Assembly (NCBI GenBank): GCA_030715195.1
Contig: JAUYVI010000001.1
Coordinates: forward strand, 1 to 64,000
Direction of reading: 5' to 3'
DNA: 64,000 bases
Source: Dongia sedimenti
GTDB lineage: Bacteria; Pseudomonadota; Alphaproteobacteria; Dongiales; Dongiaceae
Numbering within the stretch: the first letter of the stretch is position 1; every line of letters starts with the position of its first letter. Shown one piece after another: positions 27,977-37,330 of this stretch. The notes beneath the pieces are model-generated. The model was not told the origin of the DNA, did no database searches, and saw only the letters and a program-made list of their open reading frames with translations. Both the position numbers and the translations under genes were made by a program.

Positions 27977-30292
27977 ATGGCGGATGACAGCCTGAAAGAG
28001 GCCGCGCTCGAATATCACCGCCTGCCGAAGCCGGGAAAGCTGGCCGTCGTGGCGACCAAGCCGCTGGCCAACCAGCGCGACCTGGCCTTGGCCTATTCGC
28101 CCGGTGTCGCCGCCGCCTGCGAGGCCATCGTCGCCGACCCGCGCGCGGCGGCCGAAGTGACCAGCCGGGCCAACCTGGTCGCGGTGGTCACCAACGGCAC
28201 CGCCGTCCTGGGCCTGGGCGCGATCGGTCCGCTGGCCGCCAAGCCGGTGATGGAGGGCAAAGCCGTCCTGTTCAAGAAATTCGCCGATATCGACGTCTTC
28301 GACCTCGAGATCAACGAAACCGACCCGCAGAAATTCGTCGATATCGTCGCCAGCCTGGAGCCCAGCTTCGGCGGCATCAATATCGAGGACGTGAAGGCGC
28401 CGGAATGCTTCGAGATCGAAAGCAAGCTGCGCCAGCGGATGAAAATCCCGGTGATGCACGACGACCAGCACGGCACGGCGATCATCGTCGCCGCCGCGCT
28501 GATGAACGGGCTGGAAGTGGTCGGCAAGCCGATCGACCGGGTGAAGCTGGTCACGTCCGGCGCCGGCGCCGCGGCGCTGGCCTGCCTGGACCTGTTGGTC
28601 GCCCTCGGTTTCCCGATCGACAACATCATCGTCAGCGACATCGCCGGCGTGGTCTATGAAGGCCGCAAGGAGCTGATGGACCCGCGCAAGGACCGCTATG
28701 CGCGCAAGACCAATGCGCGGACTTTGGCCGACGCGATCAAGGGCGCCGACGTCTTTCTCGGCCTCTCGGCGCCGGGCGTGCTGAAGCCGGAGATGGTCGC
28801 AACCATGAACGAGCGGCCGATCGTCTTCGCGCTCGCCAACCCGACTCCGGAGATCATGCCGGAAGAGGTGAAGGCGATCCGTCCCGAGGCGGTGATCGCC
28901 ACCGGCCGTTCGGACTATCCGAACCAGGTCAACAATGTCCTCTGCTTCCCCTATATCTTCCGTGGCGCGCTCGATGTCGGCGCCACCGCGATCAACGAGG
29001 CGATGAAGATCGCTTGCGTGAAGGCGATCGCGCGCCTGGCCCGCGCCGAGTTCTCCGATGTCGCGGCCTCGGCCTATGGCGGCGAGAGCCTGCAATTCGG
29101 CGCCGAGTATCTGATCCCGCGGCCGTTCGATCCCCGCCTGATCATGGAAATCGCGCCCGCCGTCGCCAAGGCGGCGATGGAAAGCGGCGTCGCCACGCGC
29201 CCGATCGAAGACTGGGCCGCCTATAAGGAACGCCTGCAGCAATTCGTGTTCCGCTCCGGCTTGGTGATGAAGCCGCTGTTCGATCGCGCCCGCCGCGACC
29301 CGAAGCGCGTGGTCTATGCCGAGGGCGAGGAAGAGCGGGTGCTGGGTGCGGCGCAGACGGCGGTGGACGAGGGCCTCGCGAAGCCGATCCTGATCGGCCG
29401 CCGCTCGGTCGTGCAGAAACGCATCGAGCGCATGGGCCTGCGGCTGCAGCCGGGCCGGGATTTCGAGCTGGTCGATCCCGAGAACGACCATCGCTACAAG
29501 GAATACTGGACGCTCTATCACAGCCTGACCGAGCGCCGCGGCGTCTCGCCGGACGTGGCGCGCGACCTGGTGCGCACCCGTCCGACGGTGATTGCGGCGC
29601 TGATGGTCCGGCGCGGCGAGGCCGATGCCATGCTCTGCGGCACGGTCGGCCGCTTCCACCGGCATCTGGAGCATGTCGGTGCCATCCTCGGGAAGGCGCC
29701 GGGCAGCCGGGCCTTCGCGGCGATGACGGCGATCATCCTGCCGACCGGCACCTTCTTCCTCGCCGACACCGAGGCCAATCCCGACCCGACCGAGGATGAG
29801 ATCGCGGAGACGACGATCCATTCCGCGGCGGTGATCCGGCGCTTCGGCATCGTGCCGAAGGCGGCCCTGCTGTCGCATTCCAACTTCGGCACCGACAATT
29901 CCGCGACCGCGCGCAAGATGCGCCGGGCGCTGGGCCTGGTGCTGCAGCGCGATCCGGAGCTCGAGGTCGAGGGCGAGATGCGCGCCGACCTCGCGGTCGA
30001 TGAGGCGATCCGTGCCCGACTGTTCCCGAGCTCGCGGCTGCACGGCAAGGCCAATCTTCTGGTGATGCCGAATCTCGATGCGTCCAACATCGCGCTCAAC
30101 CTGCTGCGCCTCCTGGGTCAAGGCACCTCGATCGGTCCGATCCTGCTCGGTGCGGCGCAGCCGGCGCATGTGCTTTCGCCCTCCTTGACCGTGCGCGGCA
30201 TCGTCAACATGACGGCAATCGCGGTCGTCGAGGCGCAGGACGGGCACGAGAAGCGCGCGGCGGCAGCCGGCCGCAGCGGATCCCCGGCTTGA
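27977..30292 (+). CDS. maeB: NADP-dependent malic enzyme, MaeB type (malic enzyme-phosphotransacetylase fusion)
   Basis: A 771-residue multidomain malic enzyme that decarboxylates malate to pyruvate with reduction of NADP. Residues 1 to ~440 are the malic enzyme part ([67 protein letters not shown]). The remaining ~330 residues resemble phosphate acetyltransferase ([12 protein letters not shown]...). This PTA-like extension is standard in MaeB and is regulatory, not acetyltransferase-active, in those studied. The ATG at 27977 follows GAGGGACGG. mgtE begins inside its stop. Confidence 0.95.
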   Translation: MADDSLKEAALEYHRLPKPGKLAVVATKPLANQRDLALAYSPGVAAACEAIVADPRAAAEVTSRANLVAVVTNGTAVLGLGAIGPLAAKPVMEGKAVLFKKFADIDVFDLEINETDPQKFVDIVASLEPSFGGINIEDVKAPECFEIESKLRQRMKIPVMHDDQHGTAIIVAAALMNGLEVVGKPIDRVKLVTSGAGAAALACLDLLVALGFPIDNIIVSDIAGVVYEGRKELMDPRKDRYARKTNARTLADAIKGADVFLGLSAPGVLKPEMVATMNERPIVFALANPTPEIMPEEVKAIRPEAVIATGRSDYPNQVNNVLCFPYIFRGALDVGATAINEAMKIACVKAIARLARAEFSDVAASAYGGESLQFGAEYLIPRPFDPRLIMEIAPAVAKAAMESGVATRPIEDWAAYKERLQQFVFRSGLVMKPLFDRARRDPKRVVYAEGEEERVLGAAQTAVDEGLAKPILIGRRSVVQKRIERMGLRLQPGRDFELVDPENDHRYKEYWTLYHSLTERRGVSPDVARDLVRTRPTVIAALMVRRGEADAMLCGTVGRFHRHLEHVGAILGKAPGSRAFAAMTAIILPTGTFFLADTEANPDPTEDEIAETTIHSAAVIRRFGIVPKAALLSHSNFGTDNSATARKMRRALGLVLQRDPELEVEGEMRADLAVDEAIRARLFPSSRLHGKANLLVMPNLDASNIALNLLRLLGQGTSIGPILLGAAQPAHVLSPSLTVRGIVNMTAIAVVEAQDGHEKRAAAAGRSGSPA

Positions 30293-31704
30293 GCCCGGCC
30301 GAAAACCAACCGAACGGCGTCGAACGCGCTCCGATCGTCGAGACCGTGGACGAGGAAGAGCTTTACGGACCGTCCCAGGAGCTGCTGCAGAACGTCAAGG
30401 CGGCGCTCCAGGAAGCCGACATCCCGCAAGTCGAGGCGCTGATCGAGCCGCTCCACCCGGCCGACGTCGCCGACCTGATCGAGCATCTCGGCCCCGAGGA
30501 ACGGCGGCTCTTCCTCGAGATCACCAAGCATGTGATCGAGGCGGAGACGATCTCGCATCTGGAAGACACCTTGCGCGAAGAGGTGGTCGACCAGATGCGG
30601 CCGGAGGAACTGGCCGAGGTCGTCAGCGAACTCGATTCCGACGACGCGGTCGAAATCCTCGAGAATCTCGACGAAGAGCGCCAGCAGCAGGTGCTCGATG
30701 TCATCCCGCAGGAGGACCGTGCCGCCCTCGAGGAGGGCCTGACCTTTCCGGAGGACAGCGCCGGCCGCCTGATGCAGCGCGAGCTGGTCGCGGTGCCGCT
30801 GCATTGGAATGTCGGCCAGGCCATCGACTATCTCCGCAACACCCAGGATCTGCCGGACGATTTCTACAGCCTCTATGTCGTCGATCGGTTGAACAAGCCG
30901 GTGGGCTCGGTGGCCTTGAGCCGGGCCATCCGGTCGCCGCGCGACGCCAATCTCTCCGACATCATGGAGACCGAGGTCCGCCTGGTGCCGGCCGACATGG
31001 ACCAGGAGGCGGTCGCCTATATGTTCCGGCAATACGCCCTGATTTCGGCGCCGGTGGTCGATACCGGCGGCAAGCTGATCGGCGTGGTCACGGTCGACGA
31101 CGTCGTGCGCGTCATCGACGAGGAGGCCGAGGAGGATCTGCTCAACATCGTCGGCGTCGGCGACACCGATTTCCACGACCCCGCCCACAAGACCGCGTTC
31201 CGCCGCATCCAATGGCTGGTGGTGACGCTGATCAATACCTTGATCGCCTCGGTGGTGATCTCGCGCTTCGAAGGCACGATCGGCCAGTATCCGTCGCTGG
31301 CCGTGCTGATGCCGATCACCGCCGCGATGGGCGGCAATGCCGGCGTGCAGGTGATCACCGTGACGGTGCGCGCGCTCGCGACCAAGGAGATCACGGCCAA
31401 CAGCAATGTCTGGCGCATCATCAGCAAGGAGCTGCTGGTCGGCTTCATGAACGCCTGCATTTTCGCGGCGATCCTCGGCACGCTCGGCGCGCTCTGGTTC
31501 GGGCATATCGAGCTCGGCTTCGTCCTGGGCGGCGCCATGATCTTCAACATGGTCTGGGCCGGGTTCGCAGGCACCGTGATTCCACTCGCCATGGACCGTC
31601 TCGGCTTCGATCCGGCGACCGGCGCCGGCCCGTTCCTGACCACGACGACCGATTGTCTCGGCTTTTTCTCTTTCCTCGGTCTTGCTACCTTGTTCCTGCG
31701 TTAG
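30289..31704 (+). CDS. mgtE: Magnesium transporter MgtE
   Basis: A 471-residue MgtE-family Mg2+ channel of the inner membrane. The N-terminal superhelical domain (~45-155), two CBS repeats (~160-285) and a C-terminal membrane domain with about five segments are in the expected order. The pore-region motifs MPITAAMGGNAGVQVITVTVRAL and AGFAGTVIPLAMDRLGFDPA are conserved. The start appears to be TTG at 30289, overlapping the maeB stop (TTGA); a ~25-residue acidic N-terminus precedes the N domain, so a later start is possible. Confidence 0.92.
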   Translation: MSPAENQPNGVERAPIVETVDEEELYGPSQELLQNVKAALQEADIPQVEALIEPLHPADVADLIEHLGPEERRLFLEITKHVIEAETISHLEDTLREEVVDQMRPEELAEVVSELDSDDAVEILENLDEERQQQVLDVIPQEDRAALEEGLTFPEDSAGRLMQRELVAVPLHWNVGQAIDYLRNTQDLPDDFYSLYVVDRLNKPVGSVALSRAIRSPRDANLSDIMETEVRLVPADMDQEAVAYMFRQYALISAPVVDTGGKLIGVVTVDDVVRVIDEEAEEDLLNIVGVGDTDFHDPAHKTAFRRIQWLVVTLINTLIASVVISRFEGTIGQYPSLAVLMPITAAMGGNAGVQVITVTVRALATKEITANSNVWRIISKELLVGFMNACIFAAILGTLGALWFGHIELGFVLGGAMIFNMVWAGFAGTVIPLAMDRLGFDPATGAGPFLTTTTDCLGFFSFLGLATLFLR

Positions 31705-31713
31705 GAGGTGCCC

Positions 31714-32394
31714 ATGCCGACCATTCTCATCACCGGCGCCAACCGCGGCATCGGCCTGGAACTGGCCAAGCAATATGCCGGCGACGGCTGGTCCGTGATC
31801 GCCACCGCGCGCGATCCGAAGACTGCCGATGGGTTGAAGGCGCTGAAAGGCGACATCCGCATCGAGGCCCTGGAGGTCACCGACGAGCAGCAGATCAAGG
31901 CGCTGGCCAAGAAGCTCGATGGCGTGGCCATCGATGTGCTGCTGAACAATGCCGGCATGCTCACCGGCTATGAGAGCTTCGGCGAGACCGATACGCTGTC
32001 CTGGCTGAAGACGCTGCACGTCAACAGCATCGCGCCGCTGAAGCTCATGGAAGCCTTGGTCGAGCACGTCGCGCGGTCGAAGCAGAAGAAGATCGTCTCG
32101 ATCAGCAGCGGCATGGGCTCGATGGGCGGCCATGCCAGCAGCGGCGCCTATGCCTATCGCAGCTCCAAGGCCGCGCTCAACATGGTTACGGTCACGGCGG
32201 CCAACGAGCTGCGCCCGCGCGGCATCTCGGTCGCTGTGATCTCGCCGGGCTGGGTGCGGACCGACATGGGCGGGGCCGGCGCGACGCTGGACGTCAAGCA
32301 GAGCGCCGCCGGGATCCGCAAGGTGATCGACAAGCTCAACGTCGGGATCAGCGGCCAGTTCTTCAATTACAGCGGCGAGAACCTGCCGTGGTAG
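31714..32394 (+). CDS. Short-chain dehydrogenase/reductase (C-factor-like)
   Basis: A 226-residue classical SDR. The coenzyme motif is TGANRGIG, the NNAG motif is present, and the catalytic Ser and YxxxK are seen as SSGMG and YRSSK. The shape resembles the small SDRs related to C-factor (CsgA); the substrate is unknown. The ATG at 31714 follows a perfect AGGAGG (31703-31708). A 7-base overlap with the next gene (start 32388) links it to a group of coupled genes. Confidence 0.9.
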   Translation: MPTILITGANRGIGLELAKQYAGDGWSVIATARDPKTADGLKALKGDIRIEALEVTDEQQIKALAKKLDGVAIDVLLNNAGMLTGYESFGETDTLSWLKTLHVNSIAPLKLMEALVEHVARSKQKKIVSISSGMGSMGGHASSGAYAYRSSKAALNMVTVTAANELRPRGISVAVISPGWVRTDMGGAGATLDVKQSAAGIRKVIDKLNVGISGQFFNYSGENLPW

Positions 32395-32990
32395 CGCCGA
32401 TCGAGTTCCACTTCGACTTCTCCTCGCCCTACGGCTATCTCGCCTCCTATCGAATCGATGCGATTGCTGAAGCCGTCGGGCGGGAGGTCATCTGGCGTCC
32501 TTATCTGCTGGGTGCCGCCTTCAAGGCCACGGGACAAAGCCCGTTGGTCTCCCAGCCTTTGCGCGGCAGCTATTCCCTGCGCGATATGGAGCGCTCGGCC
32601 CGCAAGCTCCAGGTCCCGCTGGTCTTCCCCGATGGTTTCCCGATGCCGACCCAGGCCGCCGGGCGCGCTTTCTATTGGCTTGACGCGCGCGATCCGCGGA
32701 AGGCGCGCGATCTAGCGAAAGCGCTCTATCGCGCCGCTTTCGCGCAAGGGCGCAACATCGCGCCGCGTGATGTGGTCGCAGATGTGGCGGCGGAGATCGG
32801 TCTTGATCGGGACGAGGTGCTGACGGCGATCGAGACGCCGGCGGTGAAGGAGAAGCTGCGCACGGAGACCGAAAGCGCCATCGCCCGCGGGATCTTCGGC
32901 TCGCCCTTCGTCATCGTCGATGGCGAGCCGTTCTGGGGGAATGACCGGCTCGAGGAAGTGCGTGACTGGCTGAAGAGCGGCGGCTGGTGA
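32388..32990 (+). CDS. 2-hydroxychromene-2-carboxylate isomerase-like protein (DsbA/GST-kappa fold)
   Basis: A 200-residue thioredoxin-fold protein of the HCCA isomerase family. It begins with FHFDFSSPYGYLAS (catalytic Ser region) and ends with the cis-Pro segment FGSPFVIVDGEPFWGNDRLEEV. Known members isomerise 2-hydroxychromene-2-carboxylate in naphthalene degradation using glutathione; many homologues have other or unknown roles, and no aromatic pathway genes are nearby. The GTG start at 32388 overlaps the SDR gene. Confidence 0.88.
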   Translation: MVAPIEFHFDFSSPYGYLASYRIDAIAEAVGREVIWRPYLLGAAFKATGQSPLVSQPLRGSYSLRDMERSARKLQVPLVFPDGFPMPTQAAGRAFYWLDARDPRKARDLAKALYRAAFAQGRNIAPRDVVADVAAEIGLDRDEVLTAIETPAVKEKLRTETESAIARGIFGSPFVIVDGEPFWGNDRLEEVRDWLKSGGW

Positions 32991-33006
32991 GATAAGGGAC
33001 AGGGGT

Positions 33007-34272
33007 ATGGACGAGAAGCTTTCCAAGGACATCATCGCGGCGGTGGATGCCGGTTTCGACGATCAGGTGAAGCTGACCGCCGACCTGACCGCGTTTCCGT
33101 CGCTGCGCGGCGCGGAGGCGACGGCGCAGGATTTCATGGCCGAGCAATACCGCCGTCGTGATCTCAAGGTCGACCGCTGGCAGATCGATGTGGACGACAT
33201 CAAGCACCTGCCGGGTTTCTCGCCGGTCGCGGTTTCCTATGACAACGCGATCAACGTGGTCGGCGTGCACCGGCCCAAGGAAATCAAGGGCCGTTCGCTG
33301 ATCCTGAACGGGCATATCGACGTGGTGCCGACCGGCCCGCTCGATCTCTGGACCCATCCGCCCTTCGCGCCGCGGGTCGAGAACGGCTGGCTCTATGGCC
33401 GCGGCTCCGGCGACATGAAGGCCGGCTTGATCGCCGGCTTGGCGGCGTTCGATGCCCTGGACCGGTTGGGCTATCGGCCGGCGGCGGATGTCTACCTGCA
33501 GTCGGTGGTGGAAGAAGAGTGCACCGGCAACGGCGCGTTGGCCTGCCTGCAGCGCGGCTATCGCGCCGATGCGGCGATCATTCCCGAGCCGGCGGAGAAC
33601 GGGCTCGACATCGCCCAGCTCGGTGTCATGTGGTTCCAGGTCAGGGTGCGCGGCCGGCCGACTCATGTCGGCCATGCCGGACGCGGCGTCAACGCGATCG
33701 AGAGCTGCTTCCCGATCGTGGCCGCCCTGCACAAGCTGGAGGCCGAATGGAACGCCAACCGCCACGAACTCTGGGGCGATCATCCGCATCCGGTGAACTT
33801 CGTGCTCTCCCGGATCGAGGGCGGCGACTGGACCTCCTCGGTGCCGGCCTGGTGCACCTTCGACATGCGGATCTCGTTCTATCCGGGACAGTCGCTGGAC
33901 TCGGTGCGCAGCGCGGTCGAGCGGACGGTGCGCGAGGCGGCGCGCAATGACGGCTTTCTCGCCAACAATCCGCCGGAGGTCGTCTATCACGGCTTCCAGG
34001 CCGAGCCCTATATCCTTGCAGGCGCCGACGCGCCGCGCGCGGTGCTGGAGCAGGCGCACCAGCTGGCTTTCGGCGAGACGCTCGAGACCCGCGCCATCAC
34101 CGCGACCACCGACGCCCGGTTCTTCGGCCTCTATGCCGGCATCCCGGCGCTGGTCTACGGGCCGGCGGCGGAGGACTATCACGGATTCGACGAGCGGGTG
34201 AATCTCGACTCGGTCCGCAAGGTGACGCGCAGCATCGCGCTGTTCATGGCCGAGTGGTGCGGCCTTGAGTAA
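33007..34272 (+). CDS. M20-family metallohydrolase (ArgE/DapE-like deacylase)
   Basis: A 421-residue di-zinc M20 enzyme. Metal-binding and catalytic elements are NGHIDVVPTGP, GRGSGDMKAG, VVEEECTGNG, IIPEPAENG and the C-terminal DYHGFDERV. A dimerisation domain lies in the middle (PTHVGHAGRGVNAIE). It resembles acetylornithine deacetylase/ArgE2-like enzymes, but the true substrate is unclear. The ATG follows GGGACAGGGGT. It lies 16 bases after the isomerase-like gene, and its end overlaps prmA by 8 bases. Confidence 0.9.
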   Translation: MDEKLSKDIIAAVDAGFDDQVKLTADLTAFPSLRGAEATAQDFMAEQYRRRDLKVDRWQIDVDDIKHLPGFSPVAVSYDNAINVVGVHRPKEIKGRSLILNGHIDVVPTGPLDLWTHPPFAPRVENGWLYGRGSGDMKAGLIAGLAAFDALDRLGYRPAADVYLQSVVEEECTGNGALACLQRGYRADAAIIPEPAENGLDIAQLGVMWFQVRVRGRPTHVGHAGRGVNAIESCFPIVAALHKLEAEWNANRHELWGDHPHPVNFVLSRIEGGDWTSSVPAWCTFDMRISFYPGQSLDSVRSAVERTVREAARNDGFLANNPPEVVYHGFQAEPYILAGADAPRAVLEQAHQLAFGETLETRAITATTDARFFGLYAGIPALVYGPAAEDYHGFDERVNLDSVRKVTRSIALFMAEWCGLE

Positions 34273-35143
34273 AGTGGAGACCAAGGAGCTCTGGTCGATC
34301 CGGATCGACTTCGCTTTGAAGCCGAACGATGCGTTGCGGATGCAGATCGAGACCGTGATGGAGGCGCTGGGTATCGCGCTCTCCAGCTTCGAGGACGGCC
34401 AGGGCTGGCGGATGGAGACCATCGCCGAGGCGAAGCCCCGGGTCGCCGAGGTCCGCGCGGCGCTGAAGCCTTTCGGTATCGCGGCGACCATCGCCAGGCT
34501 GCCGCAGCGCAACTGGGTGCTGGAGAGCCGGAAGGGCTTGCCGCCGCTCAAGGCCGGGCCGTTCTTCATCCACGGCGAGCACGATCGCGACAAGCGGCCG
34601 AAGCAGGGCATCGCCCTGGAGATCGATGCCGGCATGGCCTTCGGCACCGGGCGGCACGAGACCACGATGGGCTGCTTGAAGGCGCTGCTGCGCCTGAAGA
34701 AGACGCACAAGTTCAAGCGCATCCTCGACGTCGGGACCGGCACAGGGATTCTCGCCTTCGCCGCCTGGCATCTGTTCGGCCAGCCGGTGATCGCCGGCGA
34801 CAACGACAAGGACGCGGTGCGGGTCGCGAAGGAGAATGCCGGCATCAACGGGCTGAAGAAGCACGTGCGCATCGTCTCGTCCGACGGCTACAAGGCGAAG
34901 ACGATCCGCGATCACGCGCCCTATGACCTCATCACCGCGAATATCCTGGCCAATCCGCTGATCGCCCTGGCGCCGGCGCTCGCCCGCAACCTGGCGCGCA
35001 ACGGGCGGGCGGTGCTGTCGGGGCTGATGACCGACCAGGCGAAGGATGTGCTGGCGGCGCATCGCGCGGTCGGGCTGGAGCTTGATTTCCAGCTGCGGCT
35101 CGGCGACTGGTCGGTGCTGGTCTTGAAGAAGGCCAGGCGCTAG
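34265..35143 (+). CDS. prmA: Ribosomal protein L11 methyltransferase PrmA
   Basis: A 292-residue SAM-dependent enzyme that trimethylates L11 in the 50S subunit. The substrate-recognition N-domain (~1-120) is followed by the AFGTGRHETT motif, the SAM-binding ILDVGTGTGIL, and the catalytic TANILANPL. The start is the TTG at 34265, inside the M20 gene; a GTG at 34274 is an alternative. No L11 gene is near. The gene ends 2 bases before the RNA ligase-like gene. Confidence 0.92.
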   Translation: MSKVETKELWSIRIDFALKPNDALRMQIETVMEALGIALSSFEDGQGWRMETIAEAKPRVAEVRAALKPFGIAATIARLPQRNWVLESRKGLPPLKAGPFFIHGEHDRDKRPKQGIALEIDAGMAFGTGRHETTMGCLKALLRLKKTHKFKRILDVGTGTGILAFAAWHLFGQPVIAGDNDKDAVRVAKENAGINGLKKHVRIVSSDGYKAKTIRDHAPYDLITANILANPLIALAPALARNLARNGRAVLSGLMTDQAKDVLAAHRAVGLELDFQLRLGDWSVLVLKKARR

Positions 35144-35145
35144 CC

Positions 35146-35664
35146 GTGCCGGTCTTCGTCATCGCGCCGCTCGGCTTGCAGCCGGCCGATGCCGAGCGGG
35201 TGGAACTGCTGCGCAAGACCTACGATCCCCATGCCGCGGTGGTGCCGCCGCACGTGACCATGGTGTTCGGCGTCGATGACGGGCTGGAGAGCGAGGCTCT
35301 GCGCTGGGCGCGGATCCAGGCCGGCGCGTTCTCCGCCTGCGCGCTGCGCTTCACCCTGGCGACCGTGGCGCGGGATTACGAGAACTCGGCCTGGTATCTC
35401 TTCCTGATGCCGAAGCAGGTCCCGGCGGTCCTGGCGGAGCTGCACCGGCGGCTCAATTCCGGGCCGCTGCAGGGAGCACCCCAGGTGCCGTTCGATGCCC
35501 ACCTCACTCTGGGCCGGTTCCAGGAGCGGGTGCTGGCCGAGGCGGTGGCACGGGATTGCAATGAAGCCGGAATCGGCATCGAGGCGCGGATCGCCGCCCT
35601 GGAGGTGGTGCTGTTCGACGGCAAGGCCGCGCGCAACCGCACCGTCCTGCCGCTCAGTGCCTGA
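35146..35664 (+). CDS. 2H phosphoesterase (2'-5' RNA ligase-like)
   Basis: A 172-residue protein of the LigT/2H phosphoesterase superfamily. The two HxT motifs that form the active site are seen as PPHVTMVFG and DAHLTLGRF. Members act on 2',3'-cyclic phosphates or 2'-5' linkages; the cellular role here is unknown. The GTG start at 35146 follows the prmA stop by 2 bases, so it is in the same unit. A minus-strand terminator follows, facing the next gene. Confidence 0.85.
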   Translation: MPVFVIAPLGLQPADAERVELLRKTYDPHAAVVPPHVTMVFGVDDGLESEALRWARIQAGAFSACALRFTLATVARDYENSAWYLFLMPKQVPAVLAELHRRLNSGPLQGAPQVPFDAHLTLGRFQERVLAEAVARDCNEAGIGIEARIAALEVVLFDGKAARNRTVLPLSA

Positions 35665-35696
35665 AAAGAAAAACGGCGGCCCGGGGAGGGCCGCCG
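35663..35696 (-). terminator. Intrinsic terminator of the triple-DUF1127 gene
   Basis: On the minus strand CGGCGGCCC pairs with GGGCCGCCG (35674-35682 and 35688-35696, 9 bp) around a 5-base loop and runs into TTTTTCTTTT (35673-35664). This is a textbook terminator 35 bases beyond the stop of the gene at 35731. The plus strand has no T-tract, so it acts in one direction. Confidence 0.88.
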
Positions 35697-35730
35697 CAGT
35701 TCAGGGAGGGAACTCGATGAAGAATAACGC

Positions 35731-36372
35731 TTACGCGGCCTTCGGGGTTTCCGGCCGGAAGTTGAAATTGGCGACCGCCTTGCGGGCCACTTCATGCGCG
35801 AGCTCGTCGATGTCGCCGCGCACCACGCCGATATCCACCAGCTGACGGTCGGTCAGCTCGTCGAGCTGGCGCGCGGTCAGGCGAGCCCGGTTCCACATGC
35901 GGATCGGGGCCGTCAGGTCCTGCTCCATCGCGGCCAGGGCTTCCGGCAGCGGCTCCTGGACCTCGCGGCCGAGGCGGCGCACGTATTCCGCGGCGTCGTA
36001 ACGGGTCATGCCGATGTCGGCCAGCATGCGGTCGTCCATCGACATCAGCTGGTCATAGATCTCGCGGCGGCGGTTCCATTCGACCACCGGGCGCACGACG
36101 ACGTTGAACACCAGGCGGCTGAACTCCTGGAACAGAGTGCCTTCACCCGGCACGGCAACCGCCTGCTGGGCGACGAAACCGATCTCGCTGCGGTTCAGCC
36201 CGAGGTCTCCGAGCATCCGGTTGTCCAAGCGCGAAAGCTCGCGCTCGATGGCGGCGCGCTTGAAATGGCGGCGCACAGAGTTGACCAGCACGGCGCCGAA
36301 GCGGTTCAGCGCGGCGAAGCCGGTCTCACGGGTGACACTCACGGCCACCTTCTCATTGATCATCCGATTCAT
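35731..36372 (-). CDS. Protein with three tandem DUF1127 (YjiS-like) units
   Basis: A 213-residue soluble protein with three copies of the DUF1127 pattern, an Arg-rich helix followed by L-x-x-L-x-D-R-x-L-x-D-[IL]-G-[LIMV]. The copies centre on residues ~45-65 (LDNRMLGDLGLNRSEI), ~110-130 (MDDRMLADIGMTRYDA) and ~170-195 (LTDRQLVDIGVVRGDI). Single-unit DUF1127 proteins are usually under 110 residues and in some species act in phosphate or RNA-related regulation; a three-unit version is unusual. The ATG at 36372 follows GGTGAG. A later ATG is at 36363 and a GTG at 36381. Confidence 0.88.
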   Translation of the reverse strand: MNRMINEKVAVSVTRETGFAALNRFGAVLVNSVRRHFKRAAIERELSRLDNRMLGDLGLNRSEIGFVAQQAVAVPGEGTLFQEFSRLVFNVVVRPVVEWNRRREIYDQLMSMDDRMLADIGMTRYDAAEYVRRLGREVQEPLPEALAAMEQDLTAPIRMWNRARLTARQLDELTDRQLVDIGVVRGDIDELAHEVARKAVANFNFRPETPKAA

Positions 36373-36809
36373 GGTTCTCACCGATCCGATATCTCTCGAC
36401 GAAACGTCAAAAGCTTAAATTCCTGGGGATCTTCCCCGTCCGAGGGCCATCCCTGGGACGCGGTATATATACGAATCCGACCTATGCTCAGGCAGGGGGT
36501 ATGCCGCATTGCAGCAATGAGCCGGGCGCATGGTGTAACGTGATGCCCATCACTGAGGACATGGCTCGGTCACAATTGCAGCGGCCGAAAGGCTCTAACA
36601 TATTGAATTAATGTGAAAAAAATAGATGTCCCGTGAAAACCGAAAAATGGCCTCACGAAGGCATTTCGGGCGTTAAGGAGGTCCTAACCATCACCCGCGA
36701 CGCCCGGTCGCGGAGCCGAGCGTCGGCGGTGCGGAAAAACAGGCGCAACCGACGGGCTTGCGAGCGGGAATCCGCCCACAGCCCTTCAGAACAGACCCGG
36801 GTTGAGCCG
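36373..36809. other. Intergenic region between the two DUF1127 genes
   Basis: These 437 bases hold no convincing gene. They have the lowest GC of the neighbourhood, with TATATATA at 36464-36471 and a run of A at about 36615-36622. Either could lie in a minus-strand promoter for the triple-DUF1127 gene, but no clear -35/-10 pair is visible. TAAGGAGGT at 36674-36682 is a perfect ribosome-binding sequence on the plus strand with no credible start codon after it. Confidence 0.5.
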
Positions 36810-37121
36810 TTAGACCGGTCGGCCCGCCGCGCCGGCGGTGCCGTGGAAGCCCAGAAGGGCCTTCAAATCGGCGGCCAGTGCGGAAATCAGGCTCTCTGCG
36901 CCCTCGATCCGGCTCGCATCGCGCGCGAACGCACGGATATCGCTGCGATAGAGGCCCAGATCGGCCAAGGCGCGGTCGCTGAGCAGGTTGAGCTCACGAA
37001 TCACCTGCTGACGCGTCTGAAGGCTGCGCGCGGAGTTTGCCAAGGCGGTGCGCGTCCGAGCGAGCAACTGGCCTTCGGCGGTCGGGGCGGCAGAACGGGC
37101 CGCCTTCTGATTGGTCTGCAT
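36810..37121 (-). CDS. Single-unit DUF1127 (YjiS-like) protein
   Basis: A 103-residue protein with one DUF1127 unit (IRELNLLSDRALADLGLYRSDIRAFAR, residues ~40-66), an Ala/Arg-rich N-terminus and a C-terminal amphipathic helix. It lies 437 bases from the triple-unit gene on the same strand. The function is unknown. The ATG at 37121 follows GGAAAGACC. A 7-bp inverted repeat (GGCGACG at 37141-37147 with CGTCGCC at 37158-37164) lies in its presumed leader. Confidence 0.8.
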   Translation of the reverse strand: MQTNQKAARSAAPTAEGQLLARTRTALANSARSLQTRQQVIRELNLLSDRALADLGLYRSDIRAFARDASRIEGAESLISALAADLKALLGFHGTAGAAGRPV

Positions 37122-37330
37122 TTTTCGGTCTTTCCAAGCGGGCGACGACGCTATTGCCGTCGCCTATCGATAAGATTAAGTGCAAACGGCCGCCGCTGTT
37201 AAGGACTTTGTTGCATCGCAGCATTGAAATTGCTGCATGCGCGAAATAGCGGCAGGATTGGCGTCCCGGTAGCCTAAATCTTGGTCAGGTCGTAGAACCG
37301 GGGACCGCGTGCAGGAAGAGGGAAGGCTTG

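Noticed and set aside
32388-32990. Aromatic-degradation cluster suggested by the 2-hydroxychromene-2-carboxylate isomerase-like gene
   Set aside because: No ring-hydroxylating or ring-cleaving enzymes are nearby; the neighbours are SDR, M20 hydrolase and prmA. The family is broad, so the pathway is not supported.
36633-37202. Plus-strand open frame across the single-unit DUF1127 gene, preceded or crossed by TAAGGAGGT at 36674-36682
   Set aside because: The ribosome-binding sequence is not followed by a start codon at a useful distance, and the frame is antisense to a recognised protein.
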